Positions 29,056-38,125 of a DNA stretch of 64,000 nucleotides are shown here, piece after piece (within the stretch, counting starts at the first letter, position 1; every line of letters begins with the position of its first letter). Source of the DNA: Mycolicibacterium tusciae JS617 (GTDB lineage: Bacteria > Actinomycetota > Actinomycetes > Mycobacteriales > Mycobacteriaceae); contig NZ_KI912270.1 of assembly GCF_000243415.2 (NCBI RefSeq), positions 4,216,001-4,280,000 on the forward strand, given 5' to 3'. The position numbers and the translations under genes are program-made. Under the pieces are notes generated by a model. That model was not told the DNA's origin. It worked only from the letters and a program-made list of their open reading frames with translations, and did not search any database.

Positions 29056-30045
29056 CTACAACTGCGGCGTGAGATCGAACGACGTCACCGTATCCATCTT
29101 GGTGATCAACCATTTCGCGTGATCGCGCTGCATCGTCAACCGATACGACAGATAACGCAGCGACGGGATGTTCTTCGTGACCGGGCTGGTGGCTACCGAG
29201 TTGGTGTAGACGAGCGCAGTGGCCTCATTGGCCGACAGCGATTCCACGGCCGCGCCCACCACCTCGGTGGTGTTGGTGACCTGGGCCTGTTTGTTGGGCG
29301 CGACGATCGCATCGATGTACTTGCGGTATTCGTTGGCGAAGTCGCCACCCAGAAAGACTTCAGCGCGATCCGGCAAGGCCTCCATGTTGTCGGGCGTGTA
29401 CGTCCACAGCGTGGAGATCGCGCTGGCCGCCGTGCGTGCGACGTCGAGCTTCGTGTCGACGGCCGCGCGTTCGGCCAGGACGGGCTGTACCGTTGCCCCC
29501 GCGAAGGCGGCGGCGGCGACAAAGAGTGCTGCGGTCGCTGTGGCGGCGATGAGCAGGCGCCTGCTTGCAGGCCGATGCGGAACCAGTATCCGGTCCTCGA
29601 CGGGCTCGGCATCCTCGGCGTCCTCGGCGGGCTCGGCATCCTCGGCTGGTTCGACTGGCTCCTCCGCGACTGGCACATCCGCCTTCTTGGTGCGTCGCGA
29701 CTTGCCGACGGGAGTGCGCGGCGCTGGCTCTGACTCTTCAGAGGACTCCACGGGAGTCTCCGAAACCGCTTCAGGCTCAGCGGTTTTAGGGCGGCGCCTC
29801 AGCGAGAACCGTCGTCGGGACGGTTTGTCCGGCGACTGCGCTTCCGCCGGCTGAGCCGGCAGTTCAGCTTCCGCCGGCTGAGCCGGCAGTTCAGCTTCCG
29901 CCGGCTGAGCCGGCAGTTCAGCTTCCGCCGGCTGAGCCGGCAGTTCAGCTTCCGCCGGCTGAGCCGGCAGTTCAGCTTCCGCCGGCTGAGCCGGCGATTG
30001 GGCTTCGGTGGTCAGATCACCTGGATCAGCTGGCTGATCTTCCAC
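29056..30045 (-). CDS. mas1D: Mce-associated membrane protein (Rv0178-like) with repeat-expanded N-terminus
   Basis: The 329-residue protein has a long Glu/Ala/Pro-rich N-terminus, one membrane segment (LLIAATATAALFVAAAAFAGA) and a C-terminal extracellular Mce-associated domain. It is the last gene of the mce1 operon and probably stabilises the Mce1 lipid transporter. The N-terminus holds at least five copies of a 9-residue Pro-Ala-Gln repeat. I chose GTG 30045, because GGAAGGA lies 6 nt upstream; the ATG at 30078 lacks one. It overlaps mas1C by 34 nt. Confidence 0.87.
   Translation of the reverse strand: MEDQPADPGDLTTEAQSPAQPAEAELPAQPAEAELPAQPAEAELPAQPAEAELPAQPAEAELPAQPAEAQSPDKPSRRRFSLRRRPKTAEPEAVSETPVESSEESEPAPRTPVGKSRRTKKADVPVAEEPVEPAEDAEPAEDAEDAEPVEDRILVPHRPASRRLLIAATATAALFVAAAAFAGATVQPVLAERAAVDTKLDVARTAASAISTLWTYTPDNMEALPDRAEVFLGGDFANEYRKYIDAIVAPNKQAQVTNTTEVVGAAVESLSANEATALVYTNSVATSPVTKNIPSLRYLSYRLTMQRDHAKWLITKMDTVTSFDLTPQL
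29841..29997. repeat. Five perfect 27-bp tandem repeats plus a sixth degenerate copy
   Basis: Perfect copies lie at 29841-29867, 29868-29894, 29895-29921, 29922-29948 and 29949-29975. The sixth unit from 29976 diverges after about 20 nt. Each unit includes two GCCGGC palindromes around TGA on the + strand and encodes a 9-residue Glu-Leu-Pro-Ala-Gln-Pro-Ala-Glu-Ala period in mas1D. The perfect identity suggests recent expansion. Confidence 0.95.
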
Positions 30046-30563
30046 TGTTGTCCTTCCTTGATCGCGGTTGCAACCCATCGGTTTCCGCTCTCGATCGTCG
30101 ACTTCCCATCCGGGGACTTCGAGGTGATCTTCGTTGCGACCAGGACGTCGGCACTACCGTTGTCGTTCCATCGTTGTACGCCGGCGGCCACCACTGAACC
30201 CGTGGTCGGTTCGGCCTGCGCGACCTGGATCAGGATCTCGTTCTGTTTCTCGGAGAACATGCTCGCGAACTCGCCCGTGCCCTGCGCGAGAATCCGGTCG
30301 GTGTACGCGTTGGCGTTGAATGGGTCCAAAGTGGTGTACGACGTCATGAACGCCTGCACGTAGTCCAGCACCTGCGCATCGTCAGCCCGGCTGCGGACGT
30401 CGGTCCGGTGGCTGACCAACATCAGGGTGCCCGCCGTGAGGGCGGCCGCGATCAACACCGACGCCAGAGCAGCGATGAGCGGCAGGCCCCATCGCCGCGG
30501 TGGGTCCGGTTTGGCCTCGAAGAAGTCTGGCTCGTCTTCCTCGATCTTGCGCCGCGGGCTCAC
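30012..30563 (-). CDS. mas1C: Mce-associated membrane protein (Rv0177-like)
   Basis: The 183-residue protein has one N-terminal membrane segment (LPLIAALASVLIAAALTAGTLML) and an extracytoplasmic Mce-associated domain ending WKISQLIQVI. It belongs to the accessory set of the mce1 operon. The GTG at 30563 overlaps the mas1B stop as GTGA; the longer frame to 30620 is less likely. Confidence 0.88.
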   Translation of the reverse strand: MSPRRKIEEDEPDFFEAKPDPPRRWGLPLIAALASVLIAAALTAGTLMLVSHRTDVRSRADDAQVLDYVQAFMTSYTTLDPFNANAYTDRILAQGTGEFASMFSEKQNEILIQVAQAEPTTGSVVAAGVQRWNDNGSADVLVATKITSKSPDGKSTIESGNRWVATAIKEGQQWKISQLIQVI

Positions 30564-31540
30564 TGGCCACCCACATTCATCTGCGGCTTCTTCAGCACGA
30601 TGAGGTTGGCGACCTTCCACTGGCCGTCATCGGACTTCTCGTAATCCACCCGCAGGGTCGCGGTGATGAACTTCAGGTCCTTGGGATCGGTGCCGCGTTG
30701 ACCCTGCATCGCGATCAACATGGCTGCCTGGTTCGCACTGGCCGACAGCACCGCGCTACTCACGGCCCAGTACTCGTTGGAGGTCGCCCCCGCCTGCTGC
30801 ACGATTTGCTGCTGCGCGATCAGCTGATCACGATATCCATCCGTGGTCAGTGACTGCGCATGCGAAAAGTCCTGTTGCAGTGACTCACTCGTATAACTGA
30901 GCATCTGTTCGATGATCCGTGGCCCCTGCTCGGCGATCTGGGCACGAGCGACATCTACCGCCCGTTCCGGTCGATACACCACCAGATAGCTCAGCCCGAC
31001 GGCCAGCGCGCACAACACCGTCGCCACGATCAGCGCCACAGCCGCAGGTCGGCGCATATCGCGCTGCGGACGGTCGACATCGTGCACCTCAGTGCGAAGC
31101 AGTAGGTCGGCGAACGTGCGGTGCCGCCGATCCCACAGCGGCCAAAGCCAGCCGATGAACAACGCCGCGGTGTCCAGCAGATGCACCAGTTCCCGGCCCA
31201 CCAGGCGCAGCACCCCCGGCGGGGCACCGTCTCGGGTATGCACCGCGATGCCGAAGAGTGCGCGGCCCAGGCTGAATCCGGTGATGGTGGGCAGCAGCAG
31301 CCGGTTGACCGCCATCGCCACGAACGCACCCGCCGCGGCGACGACGAACACCCACCACAGCCAGCCGAGCCACGGTGCGCTCCAGGCCGAAACCGCCATG
31401 GTCGCGATCACCGCAACCCCGAGCAGGGCGTCGACGGCGAACGCACCCGCCCGCGCCGGCCATGAGGCGAGCCGCGGTCCGGACGCCTCGTCGGTATCGA
31501 GTGCGCCGGAGGCGTTGGAGGTGTCCAGGACAGCTGTCAC
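30560..31540 (-). CDS. mas1B: RDD domain Mce-associated membrane protein (Rv0176-like)
   Basis: The 326-residue protein has an RDD membrane domain (LASWPARAGAFAVDALLG, residues 25-150), another membrane segment near 170-190 and a C-terminal Mce-associated domain (WKVANLIVLKKPQ). It is an accessory factor of the Mce1 importer. The GTG start overlaps the mas1A stop as GTGA. Confidence 0.9.
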   Translation of the reverse strand: MTAVLDTSNASGALDTDEASGPRLASWPARAGAFAVDALLGVAVIATMAVSAWSAPWLGWLWWVFVVAAAGAFVAMAVNRLLLPTITGFSLGRALFGIAVHTRDGAPPGVLRLVGRELVHLLDTAALFIGWLWPLWDRRHRTFADLLLRTEVHDVDRPQRDMRRPAAVALIVATVLCALAVGLSYLVVYRPERAVDVARAQIAEQGPRIIEQMLSYTSESLQQDFSHAQSLTTDGYRDQLIAQQQIVQQAGATSNEYWAVSSAVLSASANQAAMLIAMQGQRGTDPKDLKFITATLRVDYEKSDDGQWKVANLIVLKKPQMNVGGQ

Positions 31541-32187
31541 GAGGTGACCTGGTCCAGCTGCGCGATTTTGTATGTGCCATCGGCGGGCGCCATCTGAAGA
31601 CGTAGCCGGTAACCCTGTTCTTGATCGGCTGTCTCGGAGTTGGTCACCTTCACCTGCACCGCAACCAAGACCTCGAACGATCCGTCGTCGTTGTGCCTTT
31701 CGACCGCGGCGCGCATATCGGATACCTGCACCGTGACATTGGCGGCCTGGTACGCGTCCACCAGGACCCCGCTGTACAGACTGGCCTGAGCGCCGAAGTC
31801 ACCCGTCGAACATTCGATGATCTTCGACTGCGCGGCGCTCATCGCCGTAACGTCGGGCGCGTGCGTTGCCGACACGCAATCCCGTGCGGCCTGCAGGGCC
31901 GCGGCTTCCTCCCGCGCGGCGCCCTGGTTCTGCTGGTTCGCCTTCAGCGCGAGATAGCCTGCCACCGCGCCGGCCCCGGCCAGCAGCAGTAGTCCGGCAC
32001 AGATGGCGGCGACCCAGCCGCCGCCGAGCCGCGACGGACGCCGGTCATCGGTGGTTTCTTGGCCGTCGGCTTGTGGTGATTCTGGGGCTGGATGTCGCTG
32101 CCGGGCCAGCTCTGGGGCTAACGACTCGTCGAGCGCCTCATCAGCATCGGTGGGGTTCAGCTGGCGGGTGCCAGCATCTCCTTCCAT
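31537..32187 (-). CDS. mas1A: Mce-associated membrane protein (Rv0175-like)
   Basis: The 216-residue protein has an acidic N-terminus, one membrane segment (WVAAICAGLLLLAGAGAVAGYLAL) and an extracytoplasmic Mce-associated domain. It follows mce1F with a 31-nt overlap, so it is translated from the same transcript. Confidence 0.88.
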   Translation of the reverse strand: MEGDAGTRQLNPTDADEALDESLAPELARQRHPAPESPQADGQETTDDRRPSRLGGGWVAAICAGLLLLAGAGAVAGYLALKANQQNQGAAREEAAALQAARDCVSATHAPDVTAMSAAQSKIIECSTGDFGAQASLYSGVLVDAYQAANVTVQVSDMRAAVERHNDDGSFEVLVAVQVKVTNSETADQEQGYRLRLQMAPADGTYKIAQLDQVTS

Positions 32188-33722
32188 CCGTCGTCTCCTG
32201 GGTTACTCGAATTTCTGACGTTGTACCTGACGCCGTCAGGTCCCACGACCTGGCCGCTGGCCGGACTGTAGACGGCCGTGGAGCCGGGAGGCCCTGCTGC
32301 CGGAGTGTAGATGCACGGATTGGGCTGTTGTCCACTGCAGGTGACGCTGCCCTGGCCAGGGGGGCTGAGCGGGTCACTGATCGGTGCCGTGGATTGCGGC
32401 GGAGGCAGCTGGTCGGCGGGTGCCGGGTTCACGCCGTTGTTGACAGTCGGGGCCGGCACGACACCGCGTCCTGGGTTGACGCCCTGATCGCAGCGGGCAC
32501 CGGGCGCCGGGCACGACAGGATCTGGTTCGGATCGCCGTACCAGGGGTTGGTGCCAAGTGGCACGTACGGTTCGGGGCTGCGGCATTCCATCGGTGTGGC
32601 CGCGCGCTTGCCCGGCACGTCGACGCACGGGTAGTTACGTGCACCACGGACGACGTTGCCCTGATAGTCCTTCGGGATCTTGCAGTAGGTGCCCTTGGGC
32701 AGCGGCCGCATGCTCGTGTCCGCAGGCGAACGCCACTCGGAAGCGGGCAAAAAGCCGGTGAGGCACGGCGGCGGCTGGTTGATCGCCAGCACCAACGGCA
32801 GCTGGCCGAGATCCTCGAAGATGGTGCCGGCTTGGGCGACCGCCGCGCCCTGCGGCAGCATCACCAGCGCCTGTTCCAGACCCCTGTTGTAGCGCTTGAG
32901 CATGTCGATGACGATCGACAGGTTGGCCAGTGTTTGAGGCAGCGAGTCGCGCACCCCGCTGAACACCGAGTTCACCTGATCGAGCGTCGGGGCGGCGTCC
33001 TGTATGCCACTGCGCAGGGCGGCGTCCTGCTCCGCCGTCTGCGAGGCGATGACGTTCAGGTTGCGCGACCAAGCCTCGATGTTGTCGCCGGACTGAACTT
33101 GGCTGTCCAGGATCGGCGCCGCGTTGGCGATGATGTCGTTGACCTGCGGCAGGTTGTCCTTGAAATCCTGCGCCACGTTGGTGGTCGAGTCGACCAGCCG
33201 TTGCAGCGCCGGCCCCAAACCGCCTACGGCGTTCGACGTTTCGGTGAGCAGTGTGTCGATCTTCTCCTTGGGCAGCACGGCCAGGCCTTCGTTGGCCGCG
33301 TCCAGTGCGGGTCCGACTTCGCTGGGCACGGAGCTGTCCGTGATAGTCGAACCGGGGCTGAGGTACTGGCCGGGGTTACCCGTCGACACCAGGTCCAGGT
33401 ACTGCTCACCGATCGCCGAGACCGAGTGCACGTTGGCCGACGCATCCGCCGGGATCTTGTACCGGTCGTCGATGCTCATGGTCGCCACCGCGCCAGTCGG
33501 GCTGGGCACCACGCTGGTGACCTTCCCGATCTGCGTACCTCGGTAGGTCACGTTGGCCGTCGCGTACAAACCTCCGGAGCGCTCCAGGTCGGCTTTGAGC
33601 TCGTACTGACCGATGCCGACCAGGCTCGGTATCCGCAGGTAGTACCAGCCCAGCACCGTAAGGGCGATGACCGTCAGGATGGTGAACAGCACCAGCTGAA
33701 TCTTGATGAACCTTGTCAGCAC
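32157..33722 (-). CDS. mce1F: MCE family protein Mce1F
   Basis: The 521-residue protein has an N-terminal membrane helix, the MCE domain (YRGTQIGKVTSV, residues 40-115), a long helical region and a Pro/Gly-rich C-terminus with several cysteines. In the Mce1 complex six different MCE subunits form a hydrophobic tunnel that takes fatty acids or mycolates across the cell envelope. The GTG start lies 3 nt after the mce1E stop. Confidence 0.95.
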   Translation of the reverse strand: MLTRFIKIQLVLFTILTVIALTVLGWYYLRIPSLVGIGQYELKADLERSGGLYATANVTYRGTQIGKVTSVVPSPTGAVATMSIDDRYKIPADASANVHSVSAIGEQYLDLVSTGNPGQYLSPGSTITDSSVPSEVGPALDAANEGLAVLPKEKIDTLLTETSNAVGGLGPALQRLVDSTTNVAQDFKDNLPQVNDIIANAAPILDSQVQSGDNIEAWSRNLNVIASQTAEQDAALRSGIQDAAPTLDQVNSVFSGVRDSLPQTLANLSIVIDMLKRYNRGLEQALVMLPQGAAVAQAGTIFEDLGQLPLVLAINQPPPCLTGFLPASEWRSPADTSMRPLPKGTYCKIPKDYQGNVVRGARNYPCVDVPGKRAATPMECRSPEPYVPLGTNPWYGDPNQILSCPAPGARCDQGVNPGRGVVPAPTVNNGVNPAPADQLPPPQSTAPISDPLSPPGQGSVTCSGQQPNPCIYTPAAGPPGSTAVYSPASGQVVGPDGVRYNVRNSSNPGDDGWKEMLAPAS

Positions 33723-33725
33723 TGC

Positions 33726-34886
33726 TCATTCACCCCTTTCGACCAGCGGTCCGCCCGGTGCATTGTGCGGGTTCGGCGTGAACCGAACATCCGGGATCAT
33801 CGTCGCCGGGTCGCGTCCCCAAGACTGCTCGAGCGCACGCAGCATGCCCGAGACACCGGTGCCCGACAAGGCGGCGTTGTCGAGCGCCGACAGCGTCAGG
33901 TCGACCATCAGCGACGCGTTGAGATAGTCGCCGCGGATGACCTTCGGCACATTCTCGATCGAGAACGGCGCGGTGAGCAGCAACTTGAGTGCGCCGATGA
34001 CGTACGGCGACGCCCGGCCCAGCTGCTTGAGCGGCCGCTGCAAGTTCTGCAGGTTGGTGTGCAGGTTGTCGCTCGCGGGTGCCACCGCGTTGTCGGCGGC
34101 CAGACTGATGCGGCCCAGCGCCTCCACCGCATCGGCAAACAGATCGCGCGTCTCGGCGAAATGCTTGATCAGCGGCGGGAATTCGGTCAGCACCTGATCC
34201 AACGTGTCGTTGCGCTGCGCCACGATCGACAGCAGGCGGTCGGTGGAGTCGATGGCGCGGGTGATGTCCTGGGTCTGCTTGTCCAGTTCGTCGGTGAACG
34301 TGTCGAGCTTGTTCAGGAACCCACGAATCTGGTCGGCGCGGCCGTTCAGCACGTTGAAGATCTCGGTCTGAATCGTCTCGAGGTTCTGCACACCGCCACC
34401 ACGCAGGATGGTAGCGATGCTCGCCAGCACCCGCTCGGTGCTCGGGAAGGCCGAGCTGTTCTTCAACGGAATCGTGTCGCCGGTGCGCAACGGCGCTCCG
34501 GACGGATCCGGCGGCGGTGCCAATTCCACGTGCTGGCTGCCGAGCAGGCTGGTCTGTCCGATGGCGGCGAGCGAGTTGGACGGCAGCCCGAGGTTGGGCT
34601 CCAAATCCAGGGTCAGCGTGGCCACCCAGTTCTTCAACTCGATGGCGCGAACTCGCCCGACGAACACATCGGCAACCCGGACCCGGCTGTTTACGTTGAG
34701 CGCCAACGTATCCGGCATCTGGACATAGACCGTCATTCGCTCCGAGCCGGTACCTGGCCCGCCGGGCAGCTCGACATTGGCGATGCCTCGCCATGGCCAC
34801 ATTCCGCATGAGCTCAGCACTAGCGCAATGGCCGCCAGCGCGACGGTCCGTAGCGCGATTCGACTCCATCTGCGACCGGTCATCAT
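33726..34886 (-). CDS. mce1E: MCE family lipoprotein Mce1E (LprK)
   Basis: The 386-residue protein has a lipobox (VLSSC) in the first 30 residues, marking it as the lipoprotein member of the Mce hexamer. The MCE domain (VNSRVRVADVFVGRVRAIEL) is followed by the coiled-coil-like helical region. Its ATG overlaps the mce1D stop as TGATG. Confidence 0.95.
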   Translation of the reverse strand: MMTGRRWSRIALRTVALAAIALVLSSCGMWPWRGIANVELPGGPGTGSERMTVYVQMPDTLALNVNSRVRVADVFVGRVRAIELKNWVATLTLDLEPNLGLPSNSLAAIGQTSLLGSQHVELAPPPDPSGAPLRTGDTIPLKNSSAFPSTERVLASIATILRGGGVQNLETIQTEIFNVLNGRADQIRGFLNKLDTFTDELDKQTQDITRAIDSTDRLLSIVAQRNDTLDQVLTEFPPLIKHFAETRDLFADAVEALGRISLAADNAVAPASDNLHTNLQNLQRPLKQLGRASPYVIGALKLLLTAPFSIENVPKVIRGDYLNASLMVDLTLSALDNAALSGTGVSGMLRALEQSWGRDPATMIPDVRFTPNPHNAPGGPLVERGE

Positions 34887-36532
34887 CAGCCTGCCTCAGC
34901 GGGTAGCGGCGGTCCTACCGGCGCCGGCGGCGCCGCCGGGGCCGGTCCTGGGCCGGGTCCGGGGACGGGCAGTGGACCTGTCAGCGCCGCGCTACCCGGA
35001 TCACCCGGGGTCACACCGGGCGCAGGGCCGGGCACCGGCCCCGGCTGCGGATACCAGGGCGGCGGCAGCGGGGTGTTCTCGGTGTACGCGTTCGGCGGGC
35101 CGGCCTGATGCGGACCACCGAAGGTCGGCGGCGCGGGCGGGATGGGAGCGTCGGGGCCGCCCATCAACTCGGCGAGGGACTCGGGCAGCAGCATGTTCCT
35201 GGTGAACGGCTGCACGTCGACGCCCTGCATCCCGGGAGCGGTCACCCATCCGGGCTCGTGGTTGCCGTGCGAGAACAAGGTGTCGCGCGACCAGATACCC
35301 GGAACGGTGGTGTCCTTGTAACCCGGTGGCGGCTGCAGCCTCGGCTCCGAGTAGGCGATGTGCTTGGGCAGGGTCATCGCCGTCGTGGTCTGGTTGATAC
35401 CGAACGGCAGATAATTGAACTTGATCGCGTCCAAAATGGGGGCGAGGTACTGCGCGCACATCTCGGCCGACTCCTGATATCCCAGCCGGCTACCTGCCTG
35501 GATCGAACTGCAGACGAACTGGATCGGATTCGCGAAGTTATTGATCACCGGGAAGCTATTCACACCGCCGGTGACCGGGGAGACGATGTTCATCAAGTTG
35601 GCGCCGAGGTTCGGGAACACGTGCAGCGCCGTTTCCAGCCCGTCCTTCGAATCGGGCTGCAGGATCGCGTTGGTAACGTCGGCCAGGTTGTTGACGTCGT
35701 GCGTCAGCACCTCGGCGTTCTCGTCGAGGAAGCTGCGGGTGGTCGCCAGCAGTGTGTTGAGGTCCTGCAGTGCGTTGGCGACCTCCCGGTCGGTGTTGGT
35801 GAACGCGTTGGTGAATGTCGCGAGGTCGTCGTTCAACGCGACGAACTGCTGATCGCTTTGATACAGCGCATTGACGAACAGGGCGAGACTCTTGACCACG
35901 CCGAAGAAGTCACCGCGGCCCTCGTTGAGCGTGAAGAGCGCCTCGGACAAGCCGTTCAGTGTCTTGTTGAGCTGTTCGCCCTTGCCCGCGAACCCGTCGG
36001 CCGCCGACTCGATGATGTCGCCGAACGGGCCCTTGGGCTGTTCCGGTGTCGGACCCAGGTCGGTCAGGATGCGGCTGATGGAGTCGCGCAGCTCGTCGTA
36101 CTCCACCGGGATCTGGGTGCGGTCGATCGGGATGACCGCGCCGTCCTCCAACACCGGCCCGCCGGTGTAGGGCGGTGACAACTGGATGGTGCGCGACGCG
36201 ACCAGGCTGGGGTTCAGGATCGACGCGGTGGCGTTGGCGGGCACCTTGAACTTGTTGTCGTAGTTGAAGGTGACCTTCATCTTGTCGCCGGCCGGGTCGA
36301 TCGCCTCGATCGTGCCGACCTTGACGCCCATGATCTGGATCTTGTCGCCGGGGTACAGGGCGAGCGTCTCAGGGAAGTAGGCGACGACGGTGTTGGTGGT
36401 CAGCTTCTTGTAGACGTTCCAGCCCACGATCACGGCCACCAGGCCGAGAATCACGACGAGCGTGCCGATGATCACCGCAGCACGGGATACCTTCGGCAGC
36501 TTCATGTTTCGAACGTTGAAGATCGTTGTCAT
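34886..36532 (-). CDS. mce1D: MCE family protein Mce1D
   Basis: The 548-residue protein has an N-terminal membrane helix, the MCE domain (PGDKIQIMGVKVGTIEAID), a helical tunnel region and a Pro-rich C-terminal tail of about 90 residues. It is the fourth Mce subunit by order, 12 nt after mce1C. Confidence 0.95.
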   Translation of the reverse strand: MTTIFNVRNMKLPKVSRAAVIIGTLVVILGLVAVIVGWNVYKKLTTNTVVAYFPETLALYPGDKIQIMGVKVGTIEAIDPAGDKMKVTFNYDNKFKVPANATASILNPSLVASRTIQLSPPYTGGPVLEDGAVIPIDRTQIPVEYDELRDSISRILTDLGPTPEQPKGPFGDIIESAADGFAGKGEQLNKTLNGLSEALFTLNEGRGDFFGVVKSLALFVNALYQSDQQFVALNDDLATFTNAFTNTDREVANALQDLNTLLATTRSFLDENAEVLTHDVNNLADVTNAILQPDSKDGLETALHVFPNLGANLMNIVSPVTGGVNSFPVINNFANPIQFVCSSIQAGSRLGYQESAEMCAQYLAPILDAIKFNYLPFGINQTTTAMTLPKHIAYSEPRLQPPPGYKDTTVPGIWSRDTLFSHGNHEPGWVTAPGMQGVDVQPFTRNMLLPESLAELMGGPDAPIPPAPPTFGGPHQAGPPNAYTENTPLPPPWYPQPGPVPGPAPGVTPGDPGSAALTGPLPVPGPGPGPAPAAPPAPVGPPLPAEAG

Positions 36533-36544
36533 CGGTTACACCCC

Positions 36545-38125
36545 CTATCCCTGCGAGCCTGGTGGAAGGAACGGCGGGTTGCCCGGCAACGGCGCTGTGC
36601 CTGCGGGTCCCGCATTCGGGCCGGGCCCCGGTGGCGGCGGAGGCCCGGTCAAGGCCGGCGGCAGCGGCGCGATGCCCGGCGTGAAGTCCGGCGGCAGCGG
36701 AGGCTGCGGGCCGACGGGTACCGTCCGGGCGCCCGGCGGGGCCGGCGGAAGCGCCGCAGGAACGCCCGGCATATCCGGCGACACCTGACCCGGGATCGCG
36801 GCCGACGGCACGCCCGGCGACGGCTGCGGGCCGTGCACGTTCGGGTCGGATGTGACCACGTCGGGCCGTCCGTAGTTGGGTCCGTACGGGTTGTCGCCGA
36901 ACGGACCGACGGTCAAGCCGGCACACGGCAGCGGATCCGCGGCGGTTGGGATGCCGTCCGGCGCCGGCGTGTAGGAACACGGAGTTCCCGCGCGCACCGC
37001 AGGGCCGGGATGCTCGGGAGTGCCTTCCAGCACGGCGGGCCCTGGCGCCGGAGCGCCGTTCGGGAACCGGGCCGCGTTCGGATCCGGGAACCGCCATGCG
37101 GGCAGACCCGCGTCACCCCAGAACTTCTCGGGGTCGATCCCGCGCTTCTTGAACGCCGCGTCGACGAACGGTTGCAGGATCTGGCCCGGCAGCAGGTTGA
37201 CGAGCATGACCTTGAAGTAGGGGCCGGACGCGACCGCTTCACCGAGGGACGCCACGAAGCTGGCGACGGTGGTGAGCGTGTCCATCAGGTCGAATCGGCG
37301 CTCGGACAGGACGTCGCTGACCACGCGCAGCTGTTCGAGCACCCGGTTCAGGTTCGGGTTGTCGTCGATGAATCCCTTGACCTGTTCGGAGAAGGAACCG
37401 ACGCGTTCGAGCAACATGCTCACCGCATACTGGCGTTCGTTAATCGCGCCGAGCAGCTGCTGGGCATTAACCAGGAGCTTGTTGATCTGTTCACTGCGGC
37501 TGCCGAGGATACCCGCGATCTGGTTGGCGTTGGCCAGCAGCTGCTTGATCTGGTCGTCGCGCTTGCCGATGGTGTCGGAGAACCGCGCCACCCCGTCGAG
37601 TGCGGCACTCAGATGCGGATAAGTCTGGTCGATAGTCTCCGACAACACATTCAGTGACTTCTTCACCGTCTGGGTGTCCCAGCCCGAAGACGCCTCGGTC
37701 ACGTCGAAGAACGCGTCGTAGATCTGGTACGGCGTCGTGGTCTGACCCAGCGGCAGCGTTCCGTTGGCCCGCAACACCGTTGAGCCGCGCGGCTCGATCT
37801 CGACGTTGCGGCGACCGAGGATGGTGTCGGTACGAATGGCCGCCCGGCTCTCCGTCCCGATCTGCGTGCCGTCGAGCGAATAGCCGATCCTGACCTTGTC
37901 GCCAGCGATCTCCGCGCTGCGCACCAGGCCGACATCCACTCCTGCGATGCGTACCTTGTCGCCGGTGTTGATGCCGCCGGTGTCGGAGAACTCGGCGTAG
38001 TACGTGGGTTTCGCGAACAGCATCGGCACGCTGGCGAAGCTCTGTCCGACACCGATAACGAGAAGGAGCACAAGGATGCCCATCAACCCGTTACGGACGC
38101 GGTTCGATCCCTCCAGAGTTCTCAT
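36545..38125 (-). CDS. mce1C: MCE family protein Mce1C
   Basis: The 526-residue protein has a membrane helix (GLMGILVLLLVIGVGQSF), the MCE domain (TGDKVRIAGVDVGLVRSAEI), a helical region and a Pro/Gly-rich C-terminus. I chose ATG 38125, which overlaps the mce1B stop as ATGA, over an ATG 12 nt upstream. Confidence 0.95.
   Translation of the reverse strand: MRTLEGSNRVRNGLMGILVLLLVIGVGQSFASVPMLFAKPTYYAEFSDTGGINTGDKVRIAGVDVGLVRSAEIAGDKVRIGYSLDGTQIGTESRAAIRTDTILGRRNVEIEPRGSTVLRANGTLPLGQTTTPYQIYDAFFDVTEASSGWDTQTVKKSLNVLSETIDQTYPHLSAALDGVARFSDTIGKRDDQIKQLLANANQIAGILGSRSEQINKLLVNAQQLLGAINERQYAVSMLLERVGSFSEQVKGFIDDNPNLNRVLEQLRVVSDVLSERRFDLMDTLTTVASFVASLGEAVASGPYFKVMLVNLLPGQILQPFVDAAFKKRGIDPEKFWGDAGLPAWRFPDPNAARFPNGAPAPGPAVLEGTPEHPGPAVRAGTPCSYTPAPDGIPTAADPLPCAGLTVGPFGDNPYGPNYGRPDVVTSDPNVHGPQPSPGVPSAAIPGQVSPDMPGVPAALPPAPPGARTVPVGPQPPLPPDFTPGIAPLPPALTGPPPPPGPGPNAGPAGTAPLPGNPPFLPPGSQG

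Noticed and set aside
29841..29997. CRISPR array
   Set aside because: The repeats are contiguous without spacers and are in frame within a coding gene.
31866..34811. 981-codon plus-strand ORF
   Set aside because: It is a high-GC shadow antisense to mas1A, mce1F and mce1E, with Arg/Gly-rich composition and no domain.
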